Shown piece by piece: positions 25,733 through 37,488 of a stretch of 64,000 nucleotides of DNA (position 1 is its first letter; each line of letters begins with the position of its first letter). This DNA comes from Jacaranda mimosifolia (Eukaryota > Streptophyta > Magnoliopsida > Lamiales > Bignoniaceae), in the NCBI GenBank assembly GCA_018894105.1, contig CM032125.1, positions 28,815,032 to 28,879,031 of the forward strand, read 5' to 3'. Made by a program: the position numbers and the translations under genes. A model generated the notes under the pieces. That model worked only from the letters and a program-made list of their open reading frames with translations, made no database searches and had not been told where the DNA came from.

Positions 25733-26929
25733 ATGATGTCATTCAACGGAGAGCTCCTAGAAATCTTTTCATGGCTTCCAGCAAACGATATATACAAGTT
25801 ATCAACAGTTTGCATGTCATCAAACCAGCTTTTGTTTGATGATTTTTTCATCAGAAAACAGTTCAAGAACATGCAATTGTTTGGGGATACATACTTTTTT
25901 ATTCAAAGTTACTTCGATAATAGATTCGGGGATAGGATCCTCGATCTGCATGCAGTGTGTCCTAGCACCTCCAGCACTCCTATCTTGCCTGATCAATCCT
26001 TGGAATTTGTCCTAAACCGAGGTTCCATCCTGGCTTCGAGCAATGGCTTGATTTGTTGTAAAACCACAAGAAATAATGATAACTCTTTATTTCTATTCAA
26101 TGCGACGACTCGGAGCTATTTGCCAATCCCACTCCCAGATGAAAACATGGAACCCGAGTATGGCACATACGTTGTTTTCGAGTGTGATGAAGCAGAAGAC
26201 AGTGTTGATTACCTTTTGATGATACTATATTATCCTCCCGAATGGACTGAGCTGCCCCAATCCCAGATTTACTCGCCTGAAGAGAGGATTTGGAAGGATA
26301 GAGGGAGCATAAATCTTGGCCCGAGAATTCTTCTTTTTGAGTTTTCTGTTACAATCCATCGTGTGGTTTATATAATCTCCGACTGCTATGAGTATTTAGG
26401 AAGGGACAGCCCCTTCTTTTGGCCATATATTGTGGCTTATGACATCAAGAAATCTAGTACAACATTCTTGAAACTACCAAAGGGAGTAAGAAAAGGGCTG
26501 CAAGAGTCCGAACTGCGCATATTCAAGTGGGGATCATCTTCTAACTCATCAATCTGTTTGGTTAAATTATGGAAAAATGTCTTCACAGTGTGGGTGCTGA
26601 TCAGGGATGATGTAGAGAACAATATTACTTCTGATTCATATTATTGGAATCGGGTTTTCAAAATGCGGATAGAAGCCATGGGATTGTCATATCCTGATCA
26701 TGGTCTGAGTGTTGTCGGCTTCACAGTTTTGAATGGAGAAGTACTGTTATTTGCAACCGGTGATGGAAAAGTTTACAGGTATAATCTTAGATATTGGAGA
26801 AAAGGAGTTGAAAAAGTTTGTTGGCATCGGTGCAATGACAAGGTCTGTTTCAAATCATTTTCCAGTACTCTTCGTCCTTGCGGGCCTGGTGCAGTTACAT
26901 TGAATGAATTTTGGAGAAACCTAGCTTAG
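25733..26929 (+). CDS. F-box protein, single exon, intact
   Basis: A 398-residue uninterrupted frame. Residues about 3-43 form an F-box (ELLEIFSWLPANDIYKLSTV, then FIRKQF), expected to bind SKP1 in an SCF ubiquitin ligase. The rest matches the plant F-box associated type: SNGLICCKTT near residue 104, FNATTRSYLPIPLPDENM near 122-140, then alternating hydrophobic strands (YLLMILYYPPEW, SVVGFTVLNGEVLLFATGDG) ending in a Trp/Cys-rich tail. Its substrate cannot be told from sequence. Two adjacent ATGs open the frame; the first is taken. The lack of introns is usual for this family. Members duplicate and decay quickly, but this copy shows no damage. Confidence 0.9.
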   Translation: MMSFNGELLEIFSWLPANDIYKLSTVCMSSNQLLFDDFFIRKQFKNMQLFGDTYFFIQSYFDNRFGDRILDLHAVCPSTSSTPILPDQSLEFVLNRGSILASSNGLICCKTTRNNDNSLFLFNATTRSYLPIPLPDENMEPEYGTYVVFECDEAEDSVDYLLMILYYPPEWTELPQSQIYSPEERIWKDRGSINLGPRILLFEFSVTIHRVVYIISDCYEYLGRDSPFFWPYIVAYDIKKSSTTFLKLPKGVRKGLQESELRIFKWGSSSNSSICLVKLWKNVFTVWVLIRDDVENNITSDSYYWNRVFKMRIEAMGLSYPDHGLSVVGFTVLNGEVLLFATGDGKVYRYNLRYWRKGVEKVCWHRCNDKVCFKSFSSTLRPCGPGAVTLNEFWRNLA

Positions 26930-27820
26930 TTTAAATTGTTAGGTTTAAGCTTTTCAGTTTCTTGGTTCTCAATTGCTTCCAATTGTATTCCTATCTTTTG
27001 TACTTTCTAATGTTTGTATTATCTATGGATAATTATTAGTATTTTCGTCTAATTATAGCATCAGAAAACGAACTTTCAATTCCATTACTATCCTTTCTAC
27101 TTCTACAGTTTGAACTATCAATTGGTTATCATTATAGCAAGATTCCTCTTTGGTGTATAAAGAAAATTTATCAAATTTTGAATAGAGAATTTGAACTGAA
27201 TTTAAACCGTTATTTAGAGAACTAAATCAAATCAAACGCTTTAATTTGTATAGATATCTTATTTATTATTTTTATACTTTTCTCAAGTCAAATTTAATGC
27301 ACGATAAGATGTGCATTTTTTCATTATTTTCTATTGATACCATAATAGGTACCGTTGTTCTAAACAAATATCTGAAAATTATATATATAAGTTCTTGAAT
27401 TTTAAATATTAGTTTGAAATGTTCTGGTAAGGGAATGAGGGATGCTAACATTCATTGTATTTTGTAGGTCTTTCAAGTTGTACCTATTACAGATTAAACA
27501 ATTATAGAAAATAAATAATTGCATCATATAAAAAAGGTATACTATGCATGTATGCCTGTGATGACGGGCAGAACCCGCATGCTGCTAGGTCTGTAAAAAT
27601 GGTGACAATGAAGAGTAATCGTCATCGTGATGATTAGTCCTGGAATCAGTTGCAACCAGACAACAAAAAGATTCACAAAATGACACAAACAATCTGGAGA
27701 AAAACATCAGCTGTAGGATTTTTACAAAAACATCTGATGATTTTTCCTGACATGTCATTGGTCATAGTCCAGTCTAAAGAATCTGTGCAATAGTATATAA
27801 TATGTAACAATTGTCACAAA
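26930..27820. other. Intergenic between F-box gene and RhoGAP pseudogene
   Basis: Holds the likely F-box 3' UTR (to about 27050) and, at the right, the 3' flank of the RhoGAP relic. Nothing else recognised. Confidence 0.5.
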
Positions 27821-30800
27821 TCATCTCCAGATGGTTTGTTTGTCATCTGTGAAATCCACATTGTGGTGCTCGATCAAGCACTGAATAACTTCAATAGCAT
27901 GAAAGTCCACTGGCATCCCATCATCAACAGGGATCGAGGATTATGCATCTTGAGTTTCACCACATTCTGGCTGCAGATAAACACAAGATGATATGAAATA
28001 ATTTAGCATTTTTACCACAGTATATCAACTAATGAGCATACAAGAATAAGTTATATGCAGCAAAGAGCCAAACCAAAATAAACAAAAAGAAAAATGAAAT
28101 CAAGGGCTTGAACTGCAAAATCACCTGCAAGCATGTCCCATTGACTGTAGTTGGAGGCAGCACCTATGTTTTCCTTGGACTCAAGTTTTGATGAATGATC
28201 CCAGAACTGTTTGAAGTGTTCTGGTCTCCAGCCTTTCTGCCACATAATAATGGGGGCCATTTCCATTGCAAGGCTTCAAGCGTCCATCTGTAACATGTGA
28301 AACATCCGAGCAGCTTATCAAGTAAAATTAATCACCAAACACTCAATGGGTAATCTGAATCTGACTCTTATTTTCATAAATCATTGATGAATAACTATGA
28401 CTAGGTTTGATTCTTCTAGAAATATATAAGAAGCACAATCTGGTACAAAGACAATTAGAACTTATGGGCTTGATAATGACCAAAATGATTGGATTGGATG
28501 CATTTTGCTATATTTGTATCGTGCATAACTTTGGCACACAAAGCACAAGCAATAAAAGAAAGGATGTAGGACTTATTATCATAAATGAACGTAATTTATG
28601 ATGCTACTTTACTTTGTATATAATCTTAGTGCTCACTGCAAGAAGCAAAAGATGGCAAATACTAGATTGAGAGGAACATCTGATAAAATTAAAGAGACCA
28701 AATCCATGTAGACCTAGAAGATAAAACCACAGCATCATGCAAGATGAGGACCAAGGCCAAGCGTTCCACCACTTGGCATGCACACATTGAATTGGACACA
28801 TGCACAGAGACTCAGTCAGGGAGACAAAAATATGCACCATAAACAGAGAAAGAAAGACAGAGATGCATGCAATCTACCTTATTAAGAAGAGATTTCTCAC
28901 TAACACGAAGTAAAAGTGATGTAATTAGTTACAGGGTCATATAGTTAGCAGTCGGAAGTTTCTTGAGAATATTTCTCATTAAATGTATGCTGGAGCGAGC
29001 AATTGTGATATCGTTGTACAACTCAAAGGTGGGCAACGGGTCAGGGAGGCTTGCAATTAAACACTTACTAAGAGCTGCAACATAAATTGAGTTTACACCC
29101 TCCGGCAGTGATGCATTTGGGTCTGAATGCAAAAATAACAAGACAGAGAATAAGTGGAGATGATGCAAATTAAATGACATCCACCCGCTGAATACTTGAG
29201 ATACCTTGATTGTACAAGGATACTAGCTGCCGAAGAACCTTTTTGTTGCCTTGGGCCTTGAACAACTCTGGGGAGTTCAATCCTAATCCATCCTAATCCG
29301 TGAAGGTGAAGCTTGCCAATCAGCATGGATCGTGATATAAACTAAGCAGGCAATTAAGCACTTTCACTTTCAATACCGGATAATGTGAGAGAATTCGCAC
29401 ATTTTATCAATATACTAGGGATTGGCATACTGGACAGTTGTTGCTGGATGGCGAGCTCAATTGGGACCCCAAACACTAATGATGCGAGAAAATAAAGTGA
29501 CTATCTGTGATTAAACTAGGCTAGATGGCATCACAGGCCGCAGACAATGCAACAATGATTGATTTATTCTGTACATGAGTAGCTTCCAAAGCATACATCC
29601 TAAATAGGTTAAATGATTTTTTTTTTATTTTTTATTTTTTTTATTTGGATTGTTCATAATTAATGTTTAATCAACCAAAAACCTGGTAACTCAAAATAAT
29701 GTACATCTCCCTAGTAAACCCATCATAGCATCATGATTCACAGGATAAGGTGATAACTCTCTTCAGATAATATCTTCACACCAGAAACTGCCTTTTTTTC
29801 AAAAAGTATCACAAAAGGATGTGATAGGTTTAACCTTAATTGCAGTTTGTTCAATTGAAAAAGAAGTTTCCCCCATCAATTATACTGCAAAGCCAGACAG
29901 TCAAGCAGCCACCACATCAAAGAGAATACGGCAAGGATAATAACATTAAAGAGAAGATCTGTGACTTTTATGACATTTACCCGCAAACCATAAGTAGTCA
30001 GATTATAGTAGTTCACAAAATCTAGTCCAGAAGACATGAAATTTTTTTATAGAAGTAGCCTATTTTGAAATAAACATACAAGGATAGAGCACTAGCAAGA
30101 CAAGAGAAGTTTTGAGTAGCTACACATCAAAAGACAAGTGCACGAAGATGATTGACATTTTAAGACAAGGTTAGCTGCTTTTATTGCATTTCTAAAAAGC
30201 TTGGGTGTTAAGATAGGCCATCCCGCACTTCCGCTTATGGTTCAATATGGTGTGGTTTAGAGAAGACATAAAGCTTCTAAATATGGAAGAGTGGCCTATT
30301 TCCCACCCATTTTCCCCTAACTCAACAAACATAACATTTTCAGTGTAATCCAGAAGGACAAGAGTAGATTAAAACAAGATGGAAAATACTACGAACCTAA
30401 CAAATTTTATGGGTAGGTAATCATAAGAAATATACTTTCCTACTGATCATGCAGAGCCCATAATATCAGATTTAAATATCTTTGACACGCACGCATGCAT
30501 GCACGAGAAAAAGATAAGAAAGAAAAAGAAGTTCAAATGATTCAATATGCACTGTCTCATACAAGCCAACTTTAGACACGCCACGTAGAAAGACTAAGAA
30601 AGCAACTGGATATTCCCAATTCTGATTTTCCATATTTTGTTCTTCCTATCCTTTTCCTTTTTTACATTAAGAGAACAATTTTAATGTTGTCCAGAAAGCA
30701 GCATATAATAGATTGGTAGAAAGACAGAGGGTAGACTAATTTCCTCGCAAAGTGATAGACTGGAAAAGAAGCATAAAAGCCATGCTATTTAGCATTGTCA

Positions 30801-31765
30801 ACTATAGTAATCATGGATATTAACAGTTTGTGTGAAGTGTGAAGAATTAAGTTGCAGTTAACATATCAGAACTTAACCACAATTAACAACCTCTTGTCTA
30901 ACTTGAAGGTAAGATACCATTCCAAATATGATTGAACTGTTTTACTAGATTCATATTTGGCGATCCAAAGGCCATTTATGGAGAGGATTCATCAAATTGA
31001 GCTGATGTTAACTGAAACACATATTTCCAAAACATCATCATGCTCTCCATCAAAGTTACTTGCAATACTTACACAAAAAGAAACCATACTTTGCAACACT
31101 CACTTCCAGAACTCTGCATGGCAGTTACCACATCACAAGTAAATTTGGGAAAAATGCTTCATATCTCGGCATGAATTATAACATTCACTAGATGTCTCAC
31201 TGAATAATGGCACGTGTGATGGTGAATCTAGTAACTCACCGAAATCAGCTACAAGTAGTAGGATTTAACTAAGCCAGCCATCAACTTCGCTTATTAAATT
31301 ATGTCTGGATGGGCTTCAAGCATCAAGAGCTTGGCTCTTGTTACCTCTTCAACTATTGTCTTTCCAACAGCCACTTTATCTTTTGTCTCAGAAAATCCCC
31401 TTCGCAAAAACATGCTTTTTGTAGCAGTAGCAGAAATAAGATGTTCCCGCATGGCATGCCTGGTCGATGATTGCTGGAGGATAGACAACTTGCTTTTGAC
31501 TGCTGAGCTGATTTTTTCAGCCACATCAGCAACATTTTCCTTTGCAACCTCCCCATCAAAAGCTCCGGCAGCGTGTCCTGCTTCTTTAAGCTTGACCCCT
31601 ATTTATCGACACTTGGGCATGACCTCTCCATCCTACAAACAAATTCTTAAAAAATACATAAAGATAAGGACTACCGAGACAAATATGGAATCTACTAGGA
31701 GTACCTCAGGATTGAATGAAACCACTAGCCTTCTCTTGCCACTAAGGCGAGGCTGCTGAAGGCAT
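27821..31765 (-). pseudogene. RhoGAP-family protein (At5g61530-like), broken by nonsense changes
   Basis: Exons with GT-AG borders: 31705-31765, 31345-31598, 29377-29475, 29205-29282, 28878-29122, 28125-28287, 27821-27970. They encode in order MPSAASP-WQEKASGF, GVKLKEAGHAAGAF..., VFGVPIELAIQQQ, GLNSPELFKAQGNKK, SLPDPLPTFELYND...LLLRVSEKSLLNK, MEMAPIIMWQKG, and VDFHAIEVIQCLIEHHN ending at a normal stop. In Arabidopsis this is a RhoGAP-domain protein acting on small GTPases. Five in-frame stops replace sense codons: 31742-31744, 31706-31708, 28929-28931, 28276-28278 and 27941-27943. An expected exon (the ERWQKG region) between 29476 and 31344 was not found, and the last two exons do not join in phase. 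The arginine-finger region reads LFK. The 5' end lies in the duplicated segment. Confidence 0.85.
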
Positions 31766-33675
31766 TTGAAGTTTCCTGAAGTACCAAATTTCACCAGAAA
31801 AACTATCAGTAAATCTGTTCAATTCAGCCACACGAACCAATGAGACACACGGTTAAGCATTGTTAATTCAGTCAGGCTCCATCTACAAGCAAACTTTTTG
31901 ATACATTAGCAACTGTTGACACTAATTATGCTAGCAACTTCTCTTTTTCCATTGACTTGAAAATCAGCTTTTCACTAAAATAAATAACTGCAAATCATCA
32001 TTTAATAAACAAATCTTGCAGGCAAATTTTTCATAATTATGTTTTCCTTTTTCCTTCAGCATTATTGTTAAACAATTGGGTCGGCATTAAGTAATCACCA
32101 ACAAAGTAAGGCTTTGTTTGGTTATGTTTCCCCGGAACAACATTGTTTTGGGGAAATATAATCAATTATATTTTTATTTTTCTCCAAAATGTACATTCTC
32201 CAATATATACATATATATTATGTATATTTTATTATTATTCTAATATTAAAAAAATTATTTAATTCAATTTTCACACTGATAACCCAACAAAAAAGTAATG
32301 ATTTGACTGCTTCAGAAAAAATATCTCCTCCAAAATATGAACAAATATATCAAAAAATAATTTTCACATTCTTCAATAATCCATTCTCCCAAAATACATA
32401 ATAAACACATAATAAAATCGAACAAAAAACATAACCAAACACTACCTAAAATTTTCTAAATCCCCAACTTAATAATTCGAAAACACTCAACTAAAGACCA
32501 GAACTATTACCATGTGTGACAGCACTAAGGCTTTGATTAATCATCCAGAAAGTGATAGATGGATAACAGTATTAATCAAGACTTAAATTTTTTTAAAAAA
32601 AAAAAAAAAAGGAAAAATGAAATAGTCAAACAATAAGCAGTGATTCAAAAAACATGGACACAAATTTTGGGTTGGGGGGGGAGGGGGGGTTGGCGCGAAT
32701 TAAAGAATCTAAACCCCAAAAAATCATATCTTTTTCATTTTTTTGCTTTATTTTTTTTGCCTTGTCCTCTAGAAATAAAAAGAATAGCAACGAGCGTGAT
32801 TTCAGCTCCGGAAGGTACTTTCTCTAGAACCCCAAAGCAGAGAGAAAATTAGGATTTTCTCACCTTTTTCTTTTGTGCTGATAGGTAGTCGAAGCTTGAA
32901 AATTCGACGGGAAAGTAGAAATGGGAGAAGAAAACAGAAGATCCGCCTACGGAGAAAATAAAAGATGAGAAGGATTATTTTCATTTCTTTCGATGTATTA
33001 ATCCAATGGACATAGAACGCGTGGTAGTTTACATTGCACTGCAGTCAGTAGCAGGCTCTGCTTCTAGACGCACCCAGATAATATAACGGTATTGCTTCCT
33101 CTCGGGTTTCAAAATGTAGTTTGTTTTAGAAAGGACTGAACTAAAGAACAATAGGAAATTGATCAAACGAAAAATGACAGTCGAAATGTTGTGCTTCCTT
33201 TTTGGGTTTCTTATTTTATACAACCCGCACTCCGATTCAATTAATTGAAGAACAAAATTGAATTTTTAAAAATTTTCATCGATGGTATCAGCAAATGTTG
33301 TTGATTTGATCAACAGTTAAACTTACTTGTTAGAGAACAATAAATATTATGAGAGGTAATTCTAATTTTCAAAACAATGAAAATATACTTTAAATTATTT
33401 TAAATCTCAGAAAAGATCACTTTAATCATTTCATATATTAGTAATAAATTTAATACAACTCTCAATAATTAATTAATCAATACGAATAATAAATAGAATT
33501 ATATTTACTTTAACATATAACGGAACAAATAATACTCCCATATGGTATGACTAGAATCTAAAATATTACACATATTGCCTGCTCACGTCACAACTTACTA
33601 CTTCACTTATCACCTAACAGTGAAATATATTCACCATTTTGTACAAGAATTCTTTTACGAACATAATATGAAATC
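31766..33675. other. Former RhoGAP promoter and spacer to the STP pseudogene
   Basis: Apart from the MITE, this is the duplicated upstream region of the RhoGAP gene. It includes a G-run at 32674-32689 and an A-run near 32594, both also in copy B, and a probable leader around 32800-32950. No coding sequence recognised. Confidence 0.55.
32110..32446. mobile_element. Harbinger-type MITE with empty site in the paralogous copy
   Basis: Left end GGCTTTGTTTGGTTATG and right end, reverse complemented, GGTAGTGTTTGGTTATG. Flanked by TAA (32107-32109 and 32447-32449). In copy B the corresponding place near 36675 reads straight through as 'aaagtaaaattttc', with a single TAA. The first 50 or so bases and the last 150 or so resemble the two ends of the 12.3-kb element at 37488-49788. 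Confidence 0.85.
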
Positions 33676-34771
33676 TATTCATATGAGTAAAGAGGAGGCT
33701 CTTGAGTCTCCTTTTCCTTACATTCTTGACCATCGCCAACAAATCTCTTCCACAGCCAATGCTCCCTCCAAATTCTATCCATCTTTTCAATTGGGACATC
33801 TTAGTCTCAGGCAATAAAAAGTAGATGAAGGTCGTCATGAGCACCATCCACACCCCAAAGAAGAAGAAAGTTCCAGACTTCAAATAGCAAAGGACAACCA
33901 GAAATGTCTGTCAAATTAGAAAACTAGTGCAAAAACTTACTGCCACAGATATGCTTTGTGCAGTTGACCTTATTTCTAGAGGAAAAATTTCACTTGTAAC
34001 TAACCATCCCAATGGACCCCACGAAAAAGCAAAACATGCAACATATACACAAATCAGGATGATAACTAAATTGTTGTACCCTTGGCTCAATGCACCATGA
34101 TCCCCTAATTTAGCTGCCATTATTCCTCCAATCATGATTTGAGAAATGAACATTTGAATTCCACCTATATTGAATATAGCCCTTCTGCCCAATTTACCTA
34201 CTATCAAGGATGAAAATAGTGTCATAATTGTGCCGACTATACCAGTCATCACTGAGGACATGAGTGAAGCAGTCTCGCCAAAACCAATTGTCCGAAAGAG
34301 TATGGGCCCATAGAAAGAGATCATAGTGATTCCAGACATTTGTTGGAAGAATGGAATTGCTATGGACATCACTAGATAAGGCCTATATTTCCTTTTCACA
34401 ATGTTCTTGAATGGGTGTTTGATAGTTTTAGAAGCATTACTTGCTGTTATGAGATCATTGAATTCTACTTGGACATCATCAGTTCCTTGAATTCTTTGCA
34501 GTAAAGTCTTGGCTTTGTCAGAATCATGACCCTGTTGAATAAAACTATTGGCTGTTTCTGGAAGGAATAGTGCCCCAATTGTTAGAATCAGCACAGGAAC
34601 TATGGCTGTTGCTAGAGAAATTCCCCATCCCCAATCACCTTGGATCTTTTTTGTCACGTAGTTAATAAGGAAACCTACTAAAGCTCCAATGGAAACACAA
34701 AGTTGGACAGCAGAGTTGAAGGCTCCTCTGTATTTGACAGGTGCCATTTTTGAGAGATACAAGGGGACTAA
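33676..34771 (-). pseudogene. Sugar transporter (STP) exon-3 copy, broken
   Basis: Duplicate of the last exon of the intact STP gene at 50687-53739. It begins at the same acceptor (34771) and encodes the same transmembrane region. A TGA at 33911-33913 replaces the Gly of LIGQTF, and a one-base deletion just after LPETK (about 33798) shifts the C-terminus. Exons 1 and 2 are absent because the duplicated unit ends inside intron 2. It keeps the family's GPLGW, where the intact gene has GPLGC. Confidence 0.9.
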
Positions 34772-35144
34772 CTACCAAATATAGAGAAAATTCAAAGAGT
34801 TAAAAATTTAAGCACATAATCGTATAGGTGGTAAGGACACTTTGTATTCTTTATTTCATTTTTTATTTTATCTATTACTTTTAATTTAATGAATATAAAA
34901 AAAATTATATATGCATAAAATAAAATAGAAGATGAAATAAAATGAAGTAGAAGATCTAAACTAGACAAAAATGAATTTGGCTCAATTGGCATCCCAACAC
35001 ACGAGATCCTATCTTGCAATGCACCCTACCCCACTTCTAGAAAACTCCACCTTACCTGTTGGTATGGTCGGGTCAGTGGGTTAAAAAAATAAAATAAAAT
35101 ACATTATTATGGTCTAATGATCAAAATAAATAATAAATTTGTAA

Positions 35145-35553
35145 TCTACCGATTTGTTTTCATTTTCAACCCTCATTTTCATTTCTATTACTATTTGAAA
35201 ATTGAAAATCATTAACTTCTATTCATTTTCATTCAAAATATTCCTTATTTTTGTTTTTATTTTTATTTTTTTAAAACTTAATATCAACCAAATTGAAATT
35301 TACTTGACATATAGTACCACTATTATTTTAAAATTAAGAAAGTATTTATATATTTTAAAAAAAATAAATCTTTTTAAAAATAAAAAAATATAAATAAACT
35401 AATTTTTTTCAACTCTATACTTATTCCTACTATTACTTTCCAACAACACATCCAAACATAATTTTATTTTATTTTCAAATCATAATTATTTTTCCAATTT
35501 TTGAAAATACATAAAAATGAAAATTGACTTTGGAAATGAAACCAAACATGCCC
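35145..35553. mobile_element. MITE in STP intron 2, copy A
   Basis: Right end ...CCAAACATGCCC and a weaker left partner (ATTTGTTTTCATTTTC), flanked by TAA (35142-35144 and 35554-35556). The same element is present at 52150-52576 in copy B, so it was in place before the duplication. Confidence 0.6.
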
Positions 35554-35619
35554 TAATCATAACATTATAGACGTCAAGAACTCTGCATAGCCGTTATTAA
35601 TTTGTAGTATAATAAATAA

Positions 35620-36818
35620 AGTTACTAGCACTACTTACACAAAAAGAAACCATAGTTTGGAACACTCACATCAAGAACTCTGCATAGCAGTTACCACATC
35701 ACAAGTAAATTTGGGAAAAATGCTTCATATCTCGGCATGAATTATAACATTCACTAGATGTCTCACTGAATAATGGCACGTGTGATGGTGAATCTAGTAA
35801 CTCACCGAAATCAGCTAGAAATAGTAGGATTTAACTAAGCCAGCCATCAACTTCATTTATTAAACTATGTCTGGATGGGCTTCAAGTATGAAGAGCTCGT
35901 TCCTTATTACCTCTTCAACTTTTATCTTTCCAATAGCCACTTTATCTTTTCTCCGAAAATCCCCTCCACAAAAACATGCTTGTCATAGAGCAGCAGAAGT
36001 AAGATGTTCCCGCATGGCATCGATGGTTGCTGGAGGATACACCATTTGCTTTTGACTGCTGAGCTGACTTTTTCAGCCACATCAACAACATTTTCCTTTG
36101 CATCTTTTGCAACCTCCCAACAAAAGCTCCGGCAGCGTGTCCTGCTTCTTTAAGCTTGACCCCTATTTATCAACACTTGGGCAGTACTTCTCCATCCTAT
36201 AAACAAATTCTAAAAGAATACATAAAGATAAGGACTACCTAGACAAATATGGAATCTTCTAGAAGTACCTGAGGATTGAATGAAATCACCAGCCTTCTCT
36301 TGCCACTGAGGCGAGGCTGCTGAAGGCGTTTGAAGTTTCCTGAAGTACCAACTTTCACTAGAAAAACTATCTCAGTAAATCTGTTCAATTCAGCCACACA
36401 AACCAATGAGACATACGGTTAAGCATTGTTACTTCAGTCAGGTTCCGTCTACAAGCAAACTTTTTGATACATTAATAACTGTTGACACTAATTATGCCAG
36501 TAACTTCTCTTTTTTCATTGATTTGAAAATAAGCTTTTCACTAAAATAAAATAACTGAAAATCATCATTTAATAAACATATCTTGAAGGCAATTTTTTCA
36601 TAATTATGTTTTCCTTTTTCCTTCAGCATTATTGTTAAACAATTGAGTCGGCATTAAGTAATCACCAACAAAGTAAAATTTTCTAAATCCCCAACTTAAT
36701 AATTTGAAAACACTCACAACTAAAGACCAGAACTATTACCATGTGTAACGCCACTAAGGCTTTGATTAATCATCCAGAAAGTGATCAATGGATAACAGTA
36801 TTAATCAAGACTTAAATT

Positions 36819-36849
<31 letters not shown>

Positions 36850-37487
36850 AAGAAATAGTCAAACAATAACCAATGATTCAAAAAACATGGACACAAATGA
36901 GGGAGAGGGGGGGGGCGCGAATTGAAGAATCTAAACCCCAAAAAATCATATCTTTTTCATTTTTCCGCTTGATTTTTTTGCCTTGTCCTCTAGAAATAAA
37001 AAGAATAGAAACGATCGTGATTTCAGTTCTGGAAGGTACTTTTCTCTAGAACCCCAAAGCAGAGAGAAAATTAGGATTTTCTCACCTTTTTCTTTTGTGC
37101 TGGCAGGTAGTCGAAGCTTGAAAAGTCGACGGGAAAGTGGAATGGGAGAAGAAAACAGAAAATCCGCCTGAGGAGAAAATAAAAGATGAGAAGGATTATT
37201 TCCATTTCCATTTCTTTCGGTGTCTTAACCCAATGGGCATAGAACACGTGGTAGTTTGCATTGCATTGCAGTCAGTGGCAGGCTCTGCTTCTAGAGGCAC
37301 CCAAATAATATAACGGTCGTGCCTCCTCTCCGGTTTCAAAATGTAGCGTGTTTTAGAAAGGACTAAACTAAAAACAATAGGAAATTGATCAAACGAAAAA
37401 TGACAGTCGAAATGTTGCGCTTCCTTTTTGGGGTTCTTATTTTATACAACCCGCACTCCGATTCAATTAATTGAAATGCAAAACTGA
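35620..37487. repeat. Segmental duplication copy B, left part
   Basis: Matches 31055 to about 33253 except for the MITE of copy A. It stops at the TGA that borders the 12.3-kb insertion and resumes at 49789. Confidence 0.85.
35911..36329 (-). pseudogene. RhoGAP 5' fragment (exons 1 and 2), copy B
   Basis: Duplicate of the first two exons of the RhoGAP relic. Exon 1 (36269-36329) has Gln and Ser codons where copy A has stops, but its start codon reads ACG. Exon 2 (35911-36162) carries small indels that break the frame. The later exons are absent because the duplicated unit starts in intron 2. No function is expected. Confidence 0.85.
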
Positions 37488-37488
37488 G

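Larger units (their letters stand above)
31055..35577. repeat. Tandem segmental duplication, copy A
   Basis: This unit runs from RhoGAP intron 2, through RhoGAP exons 1-2 and promoter, into STP exon 3 and part of STP intron 2. It matches copy B (35620-37487 joined to 49789-about 52595) base for base over long stretches, with scattered substitutions and small indels. Copy A alone carries the MITE at 32110-32446. Confidence 0.85.

Noticed and set aside
31301..31759. 152-residue plus-strand frame
   Set aside because: Antisense to RhoGAP exons 1 and 2, whose minus-strand product is recognisable.
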